A stretch of DNA of 12,719 nucleotides from JBGLNJ01 sp964353405 (lineage in GTDB: Bacteria; Chloroflexota; Anaerolineae; Fen-1058), in assembly GCA_964353405.1 (NCBI GenBank), contig CAYGWJ010000036.1, positions 1-12,719 on the forward strand, written 5' to 3'. Below are positions 1 through 6,470 of the stretch, piece by piece. Each line of letters starts with the position of its first letter. Within the stretch, counting starts at the first letter, position 1. Under the pieces are notes generated by a model, which saw only the letters and a list, made by a program, of their open reading frames with translations, did not search any database and had not been told where the DNA came from. The translations under genes and the position numbers were made by a program.

Positions 1-147
1 TCTTGCCGGGGCGCTCGTGGGCGCTGCGGCAGGTGCGGCCGCTGGCGGTTGCGCCGGGGCAGGCGCGGCCGCTCCCCCACATGCCCCTACAAGCAAAGCG
101 ATTACGGCCGCAACACTGACAAGGGTGATGAGGCTTCGGGCATTCAT
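1..147 (-). CDS. Lipoprotein, N-terminal part (runs off the left edge)
   Basis: Only the first 49 codons are inside the window. The protein starts MNARSLITLVSVAAVIALLV and is followed by GAC at residues 21-23, so a short positively charged n-region and a hydrophobic h-region end at a lipobox-like V-G-A-C with Cys23 as the likely lipidated residue. After the Cys the sequence is almost entirely Ala, Pro, Gly and Gln, the flexible linker common in Chloroflexota solute-binding lipoproteins. The start ATG (145-147) has a strong AGGAGG site 6-7 nt upstream. It lies 75 nt downstream of the clostripain-like peptidase gene on the same strand. The family cannot be decided; an ABC transporter substrate-binding protein is a common bearer of such an N-terminus, but that is a guess. 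The lgt gene at 7357 would supply its lipidation. Confidence 0.75.
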   Translation of the reverse strand, partial: MNARSLITLVSVAAVIALLVGACGGAAAPAPAQPPAAAPAAAPTSAPAR

Positions 148-222
148 TTCTGCTCCTCCTTGATATGCGGCGCATCTAGCTAATACGTCGCACTTGCCAA
201 AGACCAGTCTCAATTTCGCCCT

Positions 223-1419
223 CTATGGGAGAACGTAGGCGCTGATAAACTCGTCCCAGTGCGTCAGCCTGGAAAAGACCAGCTTGCTACGATAGTATTC
301 GAAATCATTCTGAGGCGATGAAGGCTCATCCAGATCGGCTGGCAGCCGGGGCCAAAAGATGCCGATGCCATGCGCTCCCTTGTACTTTCCGTGATGCCAT
401 TCGTACAGCATGACGGCGTTGACGGCATTCATGACGGCCTGGCTCTTGGCTTGGATGCCTGGGTCACTTACCTGGGCCTTGATCTTGGCCGCGGCATCGT
501 ACAGGTCTTTGTTGGTGGGATCGGCTACACCTTGTGTGGCCAAATACGCGACATCGTAGGCTGCTCGATACGTGGGCAGACCCTTTAAAAGCGCCGAGGC
601 CCATTGATCAACCGCCGTGAGCAAATTGTCCCATCTCGAGTCCAGAACGACCGCCGAACTCGTCCAGTCCATCATGCTCTGGGCCAGTTGCACGGCCAGT
701 TGTTCAGCCGTCATGTTGGGGTTGGCCTGCAGGGCCGGCAGGACTTTGTCGTATTCAAAGCCGTGATAGCCCACGTCCTCCTGCGAGCCGGCGATAGCCC
801 TGGCATACTTGCTCCAGGTGGCCTGGACCTCGATCATCTGCCCCTCGCACGCGTCATAGCCGATCACGTCCACCGGGCCAGCACCTTGCATGGCTGCGAT
901 GATCTCGTGCGGGTCCAGAGCGTCCTGGCTGGTTTCGTCCCACATGGTCTGGTCAGGCCGCCAACCCCAGCCGTGATCCCAAAGGATGAGAGCGTAACGA
1001 TTGGCCGGGTAGTTTTTCTTTGCCCATTGGACAAAATCAATCAGAGTCTGTGAGTCACCCATATTCCTTTCACCCCAATCGGCCACGGCGTTTTGCGGGG
1101 TAGCCCGCATTCCCTGGGTGACGTAAAAGAGCTTGGCGCTTGTCCAGTCGCCGGCCGAGGTGTCGTAACCGGGGATTCTATCGGCAAGCGCCACGACGTT
1201 GACGTCCGCGTTCGAGCCGGGTTGGGCCAGCTCTCTTTCAATATCCGACGTCATGTATTTTTCCAGGTTGTTGTCGCCGTTCATATAGACCATAAAGGTC
1301 CATTTGGCCTGGGTTGGCGCCTTGGCCGGGCTGGCAGCCAACACCGGCATCGTCTGCGCCAGCAACAGCAACAGTGTGATGGCGACGTAAGCGCTTGTCA
1401 AAACCGCGTGCTTGTTCAT
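223..1419 (-). CDS. Secreted clostripain-family (C11) cysteine peptidase
   Basis: This 398-residue protein belongs to the clostripain-related peptidases (family C11, clan CD), which typically cleave after Arg or Lys. A Sec signal peptide covers about residues 1-29 (LLLLLAQTMPVLAA, cleavage around LAA). The family hallmark WTFMVYMNGDNNLE follows at 40-53. The catalytic His is seen in ILWDHGWGW (His149) and the catalytic Cys in IGYDACEG (Cys191). Both sit at the ends of hydrophobic strands as expected for the caspase-like fold, so the enzyme should be active. The reading frame is open for another 55 codons upstream, but that extension would run into the CBS-ACT gene and lacks a signal peptide. 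The ATG at 1417-1419 has AGGAGG 9 nt upstream and starts the signal peptide. It is 77 nt downstream of the CBS-ACT gene. The substrate is unknown; the role is extracellular or cell-envelope proteolysis. Confidence 0.9.
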   Translation of the reverse strand: MNKHAVLTSAYVAITLLLLLAQTMPVLAASPAKAPTQAKWTFMVYMNGDNNLEKYMTSDIERELAQPGSNADVNVVALADRIPGYDTSAGDWTSAKLFYVTQGMRATPQNAVADWGERNMGDSQTLIDFVQWAKKNYPANRYALILWDHGWGWRPDQTMWDETSQDALDPHEIIAAMQGAGPVDVIGYDACEGQMIEVQATWSKYARAIAGSQEDVGYHGFEYDKVLPALQANPNMTAEQLAVQLAQSMMDWTSSAVVLDSRWDNLLTAVDQWASALLKGLPTYRAAYDVAYLATQGVADPTNKDLYDAAAKIKAQVSDPGIQAKSQAVMNAVNAVMLYEWHHGKYKGAHGIGIFWPRLPADLDEPSSPQNDFEYYRSKLVFSRLTHWDEFISAYVLP

Positions 1420-1496
1420 CGGACCGGTCCTCCTGTGTTGATTGAATGACCTGCGCCAGCGACGTTCTTCCGCCGAACGATAGTAGAATTTATAAG

Positions 1497-2126
1497 TTAC
1501 TTGCTCCACACCCGGATTAACTCGACGTCGGGAATGTTCTGAATTGCCGCCGTCAGCGCGGCCTGCTCCGCGCCCATCACCCACAATGTCACATTGGCAT
1601 AGTCTGGCTGGGCTGAATCATGGATAACGATCGAGCGGATGTTGCAGCCCAGGCCCGCCACGGCATTGACCACCTTGGCCAGCTCGCCGCAAACGTCCCT
1701 TACCATCACCGTCAATCGTATCGCATCGGCCTGCCCGCCCAGAATGTCCACAAACTGCTTGAAAATGTCCGTCTCTGTGATGATGCCGACAAGCTTGCCA
1801 TCCTCGACCACGGGCAAGCTCCCAATCTTGCGCTCCACCATCAAGCGCGCGGCCTCTTCCATCGGGAGATCAGGCGAAACGGTGGCCACCGAGGTCACCA
1901 TGGCCTGCTCGATGTTGTGCTGGCGCTTCATGATGCCCGGCGAGGGCGCTTTGGACAGAAATAGTTCCAGGTCGTTCTGTGAGACAATGCCGACGATGTG
2001 GCCTTGCGCATCAATCACGGGCAGTCGTCGGATGCGGGCTGACTTGCACAGGGCGATGGCGGCCAGCGGGTCGCTTTCGGGGTGGACGCTGATAGGGTTG
2101 CGGGTCATGCAATCGCGCACGAGCAT
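1497..2126 (-). CDS. CBS-CBS-ACT domain protein (AcuB-like)
   Basis: The 209-residue protein has two CBS domains, at about residues 1-58 (start MLVRDCMTRNP, then RRLPVIDAQGHIVGIVSQNDL) and 75-127 (AMVTSVATVSPD, then GSLPVVEDGKLVGIITETDI), followed by an ACT domain at about 135-208 (IRLTVMVRDVCGELAKVVNA). CBS pairs bind adenosine nucleotides and ACT domains bind small ligands, often amino acids. The layout matches AcuB-like regulators; the actual target is not visible. I chose the ATG at 2124-2126 over the in-frame ATG at 2142-2144, which would give 215 residues. Only the inner one has a Shine-Dalgarno sequence (AAAGGA, 9 nt upstream), and CBS proteins of this type begin MLVRDxMT. It is divergent from the DHH-CBS-nucleotidyltransferase fusion, which also carries a CBS pair. 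Confidence 0.9.
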   Translation of the reverse strand: MLVRDCMTRNPISVHPESDPLAAIALCKSARIRRLPVIDAQGHIVGIVSQNDLELFLSKAPSPGIMKRQHNIEQAMVTSVATVSPDLPMEEAARLMVERKIGSLPVVEDGKLVGIITETDIFKQFVDILGGQADAIRLTVMVRDVCGELAKVVNAVAGLGCNIRSIVIHDSAQPDYANVTLWVMGAEQAALTAAIQNIPDVELIRVWSK

Positions 2127-2135
2127 GGCGATGTG

Positions 2136-2141
2136 TCCTTT
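2136..2141 (-). promoter_or_regulatory. Ribosome binding site that decides the CBS-ACT start
   Basis: On the minus strand the hexamer AAAGGA lies 9 nt before the ATG at 2126. It lies inside the first codons of the alternative longer reading frame starting at 2144, which has no such site. This favours the shorter protein. Confidence 0.6.
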
Positions 2142-2159
2142 CATCTAGTGATGGCGCGT

Positions 2160-2188
2160 ATTATACTCTTTCACCATAAAGACACAAA
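2160..2188 (-). promoter_or_regulatory. Sigma-70-like promoter of the CBS-ACT gene
   Basis: On the minus strand there is a perfect -10 TATAAT (2165-2160). A weak -35 reads TTGTGT (2187-2182) with a 16-nt spacer. Transcription would begin near 2153, giving a leader of about 27 nt to the start at 2126 that contains the AAAGGA site. The -35 matches the consensus poorly, so the call rests mainly on the -10 and its position. Confidence 0.5.
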
Positions 2189-2230
2189 AACGCTATCAGG
2201 CTTGATTATTCGCTTTTCTCTCGCTTGGGG

Positions 2231-2236
2231 TATAAT
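2231..2236 (+). promoter_or_regulatory. -10 element of the DHH-CBS-CCA gene, apparently leaderless
   Basis: A perfect TATAAT ends 7 nt before the ATG at 2244. With normal spacing, transcription would start at or within 1-2 nt of the start codon. No Shine-Dalgarno sequence precedes the ATG. I see no good -35; the best is TTCGCT at 2209-2214. The natural reading is a leaderless transcript. Confidence 0.5.
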
Positions 2237-2243
2237 CAAAGAT

Positions 2244-4922
2244 ATGCCGTCCCAATCGCTGACGCTTGTCCTGACTCACGAGAACGCCGACTTTGACGCG
2301 GTCGCCTCGCAACTGGGCGCGTGGCTGCTCGATCCATCCGCTGTGCCGGTTCTGCCGCGCCGCTGCAACCGCAACGTCCGTGCGTTCCTCTCCATCTATG
2401 CCGACGAATTGCCGTTTGTCGAGGCAACCGACTTGCCTCGCCGCGCCGTGAATCAGGTCGTGCTGGTAGACACGCAGGGGCTTGTCACCGCCAAAGGCGT
2501 CACCCCGTCCACGCTCGTCCACATCCTCGACCATCATCCGCCCTCGCGCGAGCTGCCCCAGGACTGGACGTATCGCGGCAGCCCGGTCGGCGCGACGACG
2601 ACGCTGCTCGTCGAGGAATTGATCACGCGCCGCAGCACGCTCACGCCCGTGCAAGCCACGCTGCTCCTGCTGGGCATTTATGAAGATACCGGCGCGCTGC
2701 AATACCAGACGACGACCGCGCGCGATGCGCACGCGACGGCGTGGCTTTTAGAGTGCGGCGCGAACCTGTCCGTCGTCGGCGAGTTTCTGCATCATCCGCT
2801 CGAGCCTTCTCAGCTTGAATTGTTCGACCGGCTGTTTGCGTCGGCGCAGACGCACATCATCGCCGGGCATTCGGTCGTCGTGGCCGCCCAGGTGGCGCAC
2901 GGCTATGCCGAGGAGGTCTCGACGCTGGCGCACAAGCTGCGCGACGTGCTTGACCCGGATGCGCTGTTTGTCCTCGTCGCGCTCGACGGCAGTTTGCAGA
3001 TGGTGTGCCGCAGCACGACCGACGACATTGACGTGGGCGTGATTGCCACGCGCTTTGGCGGCGGCGGCCACTCGCGCGCGGCGGCGGCGCTCATCCGTGA
3101 GCGCGCGCTCGACGACGTGGTGCGCGAATTGCTTGACGTGTTGCCGCAAATCGTTCGACCGGCGGTCACGGTGGCGCAGATCATGTCGCGCCCGGTTCAG
3201 ACGGTGACGCCGGACACACGCGTGGCAGATGCGGCCGAGCGGATGCGGCGCACGGGCCACGAAGGCTATCCCGTCGTGCGTGATGGGCGCGTCGTCGGCC
3301 TGCTCACGCGCCGGGGCGTTGACCGTGGGATGCAGCATGGCCTGGGCAACCGGCCTGTCGAGCGCGTGATGGACAAGGGCGAGGTGTTTGTCACGCCGGA
3401 TGACCCGGTGGAAAAGCTGGAGCAGTTGATGATCGAGCACGGCTGGGGGCAGGTGCCGGTCGTCGAACAAGGCCAGGTCGCCGGCATCGTCACCCGCACT
3501 GACCTCATCAAGTTGTGGGTCAAGCCGCCTTCCACGCCGCGCCGCGAGCAGGTGGCCGCCCGGCTGGAAGCCGCGCTGCCCGCGCCGCTCGTCGCGCTCA
3601 TTCGCCAGATAGCCGCTACCGCGCATGGCATGGGCTTGAGCATTTACTTTGTCGGCGGCCTTGTGCGCGATTTGCTCCTGGGCTTTCCCATCGGCGATGT
3701 TGACCTGGTGGTGGAAGGCGACGCGATAGAGTTGGCGAAAGAGTTGGCGCGCACACGTGGCGGGCGCGTCAAGAGTCACGCGCGCTTCGGCACAGCCAAA
3801 TGGCTGATCGCTGATGGCGGATGGCAGATGGCGGATGGCAGATGGCAGATGGCGGATGGCGAAGGGCCGAGAGTGGATGGTGAGCAGGCTCGATTATCAG
3901 CCATCGGCAACATGCCAGGTTCCATAGATTTTGTCACGGCCCGCACCGAATTCTATTCTCATCCGAGCGCATTGCCGCAGGTGGAACGCTCGTCCATCAA
4001 GCAGGATTTGCACCGGCGCGACTTTACGATCAACACGCTGGCAATTTGCCTCGACCCGGACCGCTGGGGTGAGCTGCTCGACTTTTACAGCGGCGAGCAA
4101 GATTTGCAGGACGGCGTCATCCGTGTGCTGCACAGCCTGAGCTTTGTCGAAGACCCCACACGCATGTTGCGCGCGGTGCGCTTTGAACAGCGCCTCGGCT
4201 TTCACATCGAGCCGCGCACACTAGAGTTGATTTCGCACGCGCTTGACCTGCTCGACCGCGTGTCCGGCGACCGGGTTCGCCACGAGCTGACGGCCATCTT
4301 TCACGAGGCCCGGCCCGAAGACGCGCTGTGCCGCCTGCGTGAGCTGGGCATCCTCAAGCAAATCTATGTGGCGTTGACGTGCGATGAATGGCTGCAGGCC
4401 AAGTACGCGCGTGTGCGTTCCGCGCTGGATATGGGTGAGTGGCCTGCACCCCGCCGCAACGGGATCGAGCTGCGGGCATTTGCGTACCTGGCGCTGTTGT
4501 GCTACCGGCTCGACACGACCGCGCTCGAATCCGTCATCGCGCGGCTCAAGATTCCCGCCGCGCAGGCCGATGCATTGCGCCAGGTCGAGGCGCTCAAGAG
4601 CAAGCTGCCCGAGCTGGCTCGCCGCCAAAAGCCGAGCGTGCTGGTGCGCCTGCTGGAAGACGTGGACGATGAAGCGCTGTTCGTTGTGTGGGCTGCGGCG
4701 GAAAGCGAGCTGGCTGCCAAGCAGATTCTTCGCGACGTCAGTAAACTGCGCGGCGTGCGCCCGGAACTGGATGGTAAGTACGTGCAGTCGCTCGGCATCA
4801 AGCCCGGCCCGGAACTGGGCCGCATCCTCGACTCGCTGCGCGATGCGCTGCTGGATGGCGAGGTGCGCACGCGCGCGGAGCAAGAGGCGTTCGTGCAAGA
4901 GTTCGTAGCGCATAAAGTGTAG
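2244..4922 (+). CDS. cca: DHH phosphoesterase / CBS pair / tRNA nucleotidyltransferase (CCA- or A-adding) fusion
   Basis: The 892-residue cytoplasmic protein has three parts. Residues 1-300 form a DHH/DHHA1 phosphoesterase of the NrnA/RecJ type, with metal motifs THENADFDAV (11-20), LVDTQG (74-79), LDHHP (95-99), EDTG (147-150) and GGGGH (272-276), all intact. Residues about 310-428 form a CBS pair (starts IMSRPV and VMDKGEVFV; GLLTRRG and GIVTRTD). Residues about 440-892 form a class II tRNA nucleotidyltransferase, with GGLVRDLLLG (471-480), the catalytic DVD (485-487), DFVTARTE (562-569), RRDFTINTLA (591-600) and EDPTRMLRAVRF (636-647). This architecture is known in several bacteria. CCA-adding and A-adding forms cannot be separated by eye. 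The frame is open back to 2082, but that would overlap the divergent CBS-ACT gene; homology and the TATAAT at 2231 place the start at 2244. Residues about 521-560 form an unusual insertion caused by a heptanucleotide repeat, next to a conserved catalytic strand. Confidence 0.92.
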   Translation: MPSQSLTLVLTHENADFDAVASQLGAWLLDPSAVPVLPRRCNRNVRAFLSIYADELPFVEATDLPRRAVNQVVLVDTQGLVTAKGVTPSTLVHILDHHPPSRELPQDWTYRGSPVGATTTLLVEELITRRSTLTPVQATLLLLGIYEDTGALQYQTTTARDAHATAWLLECGANLSVVGEFLHHPLEPSQLELFDRLFASAQTHIIAGHSVVVAAQVAHGYAEEVSTLAHKLRDVLDPDALFVLVALDGSLQMVCRSTTDDIDVGVIATRFGGGGHSRAAAALIRERALDDVVRELLDVLPQIVRPAVTVAQIMSRPVQTVTPDTRVADAAERMRRTGHEGYPVVRDGRVVGLLTRRGVDRGMQHGLGNRPVERVMDKGEVFVTPDDPVEKLEQLMIEHGWGQVPVVEQGQVAGIVTRTDLIKLWVKPPSTPRREQVAARLEAALPAPLVALIRQIAATAHGMGLSIYFVGGLVRDLLLGFPIGDVDLVVEGDAIELAKELARTRGGRVKSHARFGTAKWLIADGGWQMADGRWQMADGEGPRVDGEQARLSAIGNMPGSIDFVTARTEFYSHPSALPQVERSSIKQDLHRRDFTINTLAICLDPDRWGELLDFYSGEQDLQDGVIRVLHSLSFVEDPTRMLRAVRFEQRLGFHIEPRTLELISHALDLLDRVSGDRVRHELTAIFHEARPEDALCRLRELGILKQIYVALTCDEWLQAKYARVRSALDMGEWPAPRRNGIELRAFAYLALLCYRLDTTALESVIARLKIPAAQADALRQVEALKSKLPELARRQKPSVLVRLLEDVDDEALFVVWAAAESELAAKQILRDVSKLRGVRPELDGKYVQSLGIKPGPELGRILDSLRDALLDGEVRTRAEQEAFVQEFVAHKV
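3800..3862 (+). repeat. Heptanucleotide tandem repeat inside the nucleotidyltransferase domain
   Basis: Nine head-to-tail 7-mers lie here. The first two are degenerate (ATGGCTG, ATCGCTG). The other seven (3814-3862) are ATGGCGG, ATGGCAG, ATGGCGG, ATGGCAG, ATGGCAG, ATGGCGG and ATGGCGA. The total is 63 nt, so the reading frame is kept, and every three units encode one heptapeptide (QMADGRW-like). It resembles the short tandem repeats scattered in some bacterial genomes. Confidence 0.9.
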
Positions 4923-4966
4923 AGCGTGGTCTATCACGCCGCACACATCACGCATCAGGAGGTGAC

Positions 4967-5287
4967 ATGCCGTTGATTCAGCGTCGAATCATACAAGGCG
5001 AGCCGATTCGAGTGGGGCAAAAGGAAATCGTGCCGGAGGTGTTGGTCACCTCGTGGCTCAAGCGCAGCGCTACGGTCGGCATGGAGGGCGTGTGGAGTTG
5101 GGGCGGGGGGTGGGTCAAAATCCAGCCTGCCGCCGTGATCGAGCGCGGGCCTGAGGGCGAGCGGCGCATTCCCATCCACGATGAGACAAAGCGATTGTTG
5201 ATCGGATTAGCGGCCGGGGCAGTGTTTGTGTTCTTCCTGGCCCACATTGCCGAGAGATTGGCAACACAACGAGGAGGCCAACCGTGA
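4967..5287 (+). CDS. Small membrane-anchored protein, diverged GerW/YtfJ-like
   Basis: The 106-residue protein begins at an ATG with a near-perfect ribosome binding site (AGGAGGTGA, ending 1 nt before the ATG). It has no signal peptide. It has one predicted membrane helix near the C-terminus (about 77-95, RLLIGLAAGAVFVFFLAHIA). By eye its soluble part lines up with the GerW-like product of the next gene. GEPIRVGQKEIVP (11-23) matches GQPVTAGDKVVIP there, and WGGGWVKIQPAAVIERGPEG (45-64), followed by RIPI at 67-70, matches its glycine run followed by the RPLGVVEI strand and the EPIV end. I therefore infer a shortened, diverged GerW-like paralogue. Its last codon overlaps the GTG start of the next gene by 4 nt (GTGA), so the two are translationally coupled. 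It starts 44 nt after the fusion enzyme and may share its transcript. Function is unknown. Confidence 0.8.
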   Translation: MPLIQRRIIQGEPIRVGQKEIVPEVLVTSWLKRSATVGMEGVWSWGGGWVKIQPAAVIERGPEGERRIPIHDETKRLLIGLAAGAVFVFFLAHIAERLATQRGGQP

Positions 5288-5715
5288 CACCTGAAGAGCA
5301 GAAACCGATGAAGAAAGATCACATTGACGAGTTGTTTGTCCGGCTTGAAGATATGCAGGCCCATGCGAGCGTGGACGCCGCCTTCGGCCAGCCTGTGACC
5401 GCAGGCGATAAAGTCGTCATCCCGATTGCCAGCGTGTCCTATGGCTTTGGGATGGGCTTTGGCGAGGCAACCGGCCAGGAGGTCCAAGAGTCGAACGGCG
5501 GTGTGGGCGGAGGCGAGGGGGGTGGCATGAGTGCGCGGCCATTGGGCGTGGTCGAGATCACGCCGGAGCGCACGCATGTCGAGCCGATTGTGAACGAGCA
5601 GGTGTTGGCCCTGGCAGGTATGCTGCTCGGCGCGTGGTCCATCTTTTGGGTCTCGGCTGCGGTGATCCGCATCATGAGCGGCAGGTGCAAAGCTTGTTGC
5701 GAATGCGGCAAGTAA
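5284..5715 (+). CDS. GerW/YtfJ-family protein with C-terminal membrane anchor and Cys-rich tail
   Basis: The 143-residue protein starts at GTG 5284, with AGGAGG 6 nt upstream. Residues about 14-104 carry the GerW (sporulation protein YtfJ) signature: FGQPVTAGDKVVIPIASVSY, then GFGMGFG, a Gly-rich run (NGGVGGGEGGG, 71-81), and RPLGVVEITPE ending in HVEPIV. In Bacillus the founding member is a spore protein linked to germination. Relatives are widespread in non-spore-formers, where the role is unknown. Unlike the soluble family members, this one has a membrane helix at about 107-130. It ends in RCKACCECGK, with four Cys in seven residues (135, 138, 139, 141), a possible metal or redox site. It is coupled to the upstream small gene by a 4-nt overlap and lies 32 nt before the first Yip1-like gene. 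Nothing in the window suggests sporulation. Confidence 0.88.
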   Translation: MTPEEQKPMKKDHIDELFVRLEDMQAHASVDAAFGQPVTAGDKVVIPIASVSYGFGMGFGEATGQEVQESNGGVGGGEGGGMSARPLGVVEITPERTHVEPIVNEQVLALAGMLLGAWSIFWVSAAVIRIMSGRCKACCECGK

Positions 5716-5747
5716 TGCGTGACCTGCGACATGGATAAGGAGCCAAT

Positions 5748-6470
5748 ATGGAAGCCAAGCCGAATCTGTTTCAGACCGTTCTGGGTGCTTTCCTGTTGCA
5801 GGAAAACACCTACGTTGGAATGCGCGACGATGCTCAGCGCATAAAGCGCGCGCTGGTGCTCATCGTCGCCGTGGGGCTGCTCGTCGGCGTGACGGGCGCG
5901 TGCGGGCGGCTGGGCGAGTGGGCCGTTTCACCGCCCATGGACAAGATGCAGTCTGTTGTTCTGAGCCACCTCATGCAGATGCCCTGGTTCACCGACATGA
6001 GCGGCAGCCCCAAGGCGCTGGAGATTTTCAATCAGCAATATAATCTGGGCTGGAACATTGCCAAAGCTCTAGGCCCCAGTCCGTCGGCGCTCGTCGGCAT
6101 CATTACCACGCCGTTGAGCTTGTTGATCGTCTGGTTTGTGTATGGATTGCTCGCGCATCTTTCGGCGCGCATTCTGGGCGGCAAGGGGAGTGCGGGGCAG
6201 ACGCTGGCCTGCACAGCGCTGGCCGTTGCGCCGCAACTGCTCAACGTGGTGATGGTGTTGCCTTTTGCGCAGGCGGCGGGCGTGAGCACGTGGACGCTGG
6301 TGTGCAACTTTTCTGCGATCCGTTCGGCGCACGGCTTGCATGGGTGGCGCGCTCTGGCCGCCACGCTCTTGCCGCTCGTTCTGGCGATCATCGTGGGGGC
6401 ATTGCTCGCCTGTGTAGGCGGCGCGCTGTTCGGGTCGCTCATCGAACGAACAATGGGAGGTGTGCGATGA
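5748..6470 (+). CDS. Yip1-like multi-pass membrane protein (first of a tandem pair)
   Basis: The 240-residue protein starts at an ATG with AAGGAG 5 nt upstream. It has hydrophobic segments at about 33-51, 113-137, 151-175 and 202-231, with a possible extra one at 176-192. This layout, with an amphipathic N-terminus and the central (A)RILGGKGS..QTLACTALAVAPQLL stretch, resembles the Yip1 domain superfamily of small integral membrane proteins with no settled bacterial function. The N-terminal part (FQTVLGAFLL, then RIKRALVLIVAVGLLVGV) and the central stretch align with the following gene, so the two are probably duplicated. It lies 32 nt after the GerW-like gene and overlaps the next start by 4 nt (ATGA). 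The family assignment is by general appearance and is less certain than the membrane prediction. Confidence 0.75.
   Translation: MEAKPNLFQTVLGAFLLQENTYVGMRDDAQRIKRALVLIVAVGLLVGVTGACGRLGEWAVSPPMDKMQSVVLSHLMQMPWFTDMSGSPKALEIFNQQYNLGWNIAKALGPSPSALVGIITTPLSLLIVWFVYGLLAHLSARILGGKGSAGQTLACTALAVAPQLLNVVMVLPFAQAAGVSTWTLVCNFSAIRSAHGLHGWRALAATLLPLVLAIIVGALLACVGGALFGSLIERTMGGVR

Noticed and set aside
1468..1484. Small hairpin (CGTTC / GAACG) between the CBS-ACT and peptidase genes
   Set aside because: The stem is 5 bp, there is no T-tract on the minus strand after it, and the loop is 7 nt; a terminator is not supported.
2748..3779. Long minus-strand open frame (343 codons) opposite the DHH-CBS-CCA gene
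   Set aside because: It is a mirror of GC-rich third positions in the real gene; its protein is Arg/His-rich, has no recognisable domain and no ribosome binding site.
3800..3862. CRISPR-like repeat
   Set aside because: The units are 7 nt and directly adjacent with no spacers, and they lie inside a coding frame.
4924..4939. Possible hairpin (GCGTG / CACGC) after the fusion enzyme gene
   Set aside because: The stem is only 5 bp and has no T-run after it, so it is not a convincing terminator.
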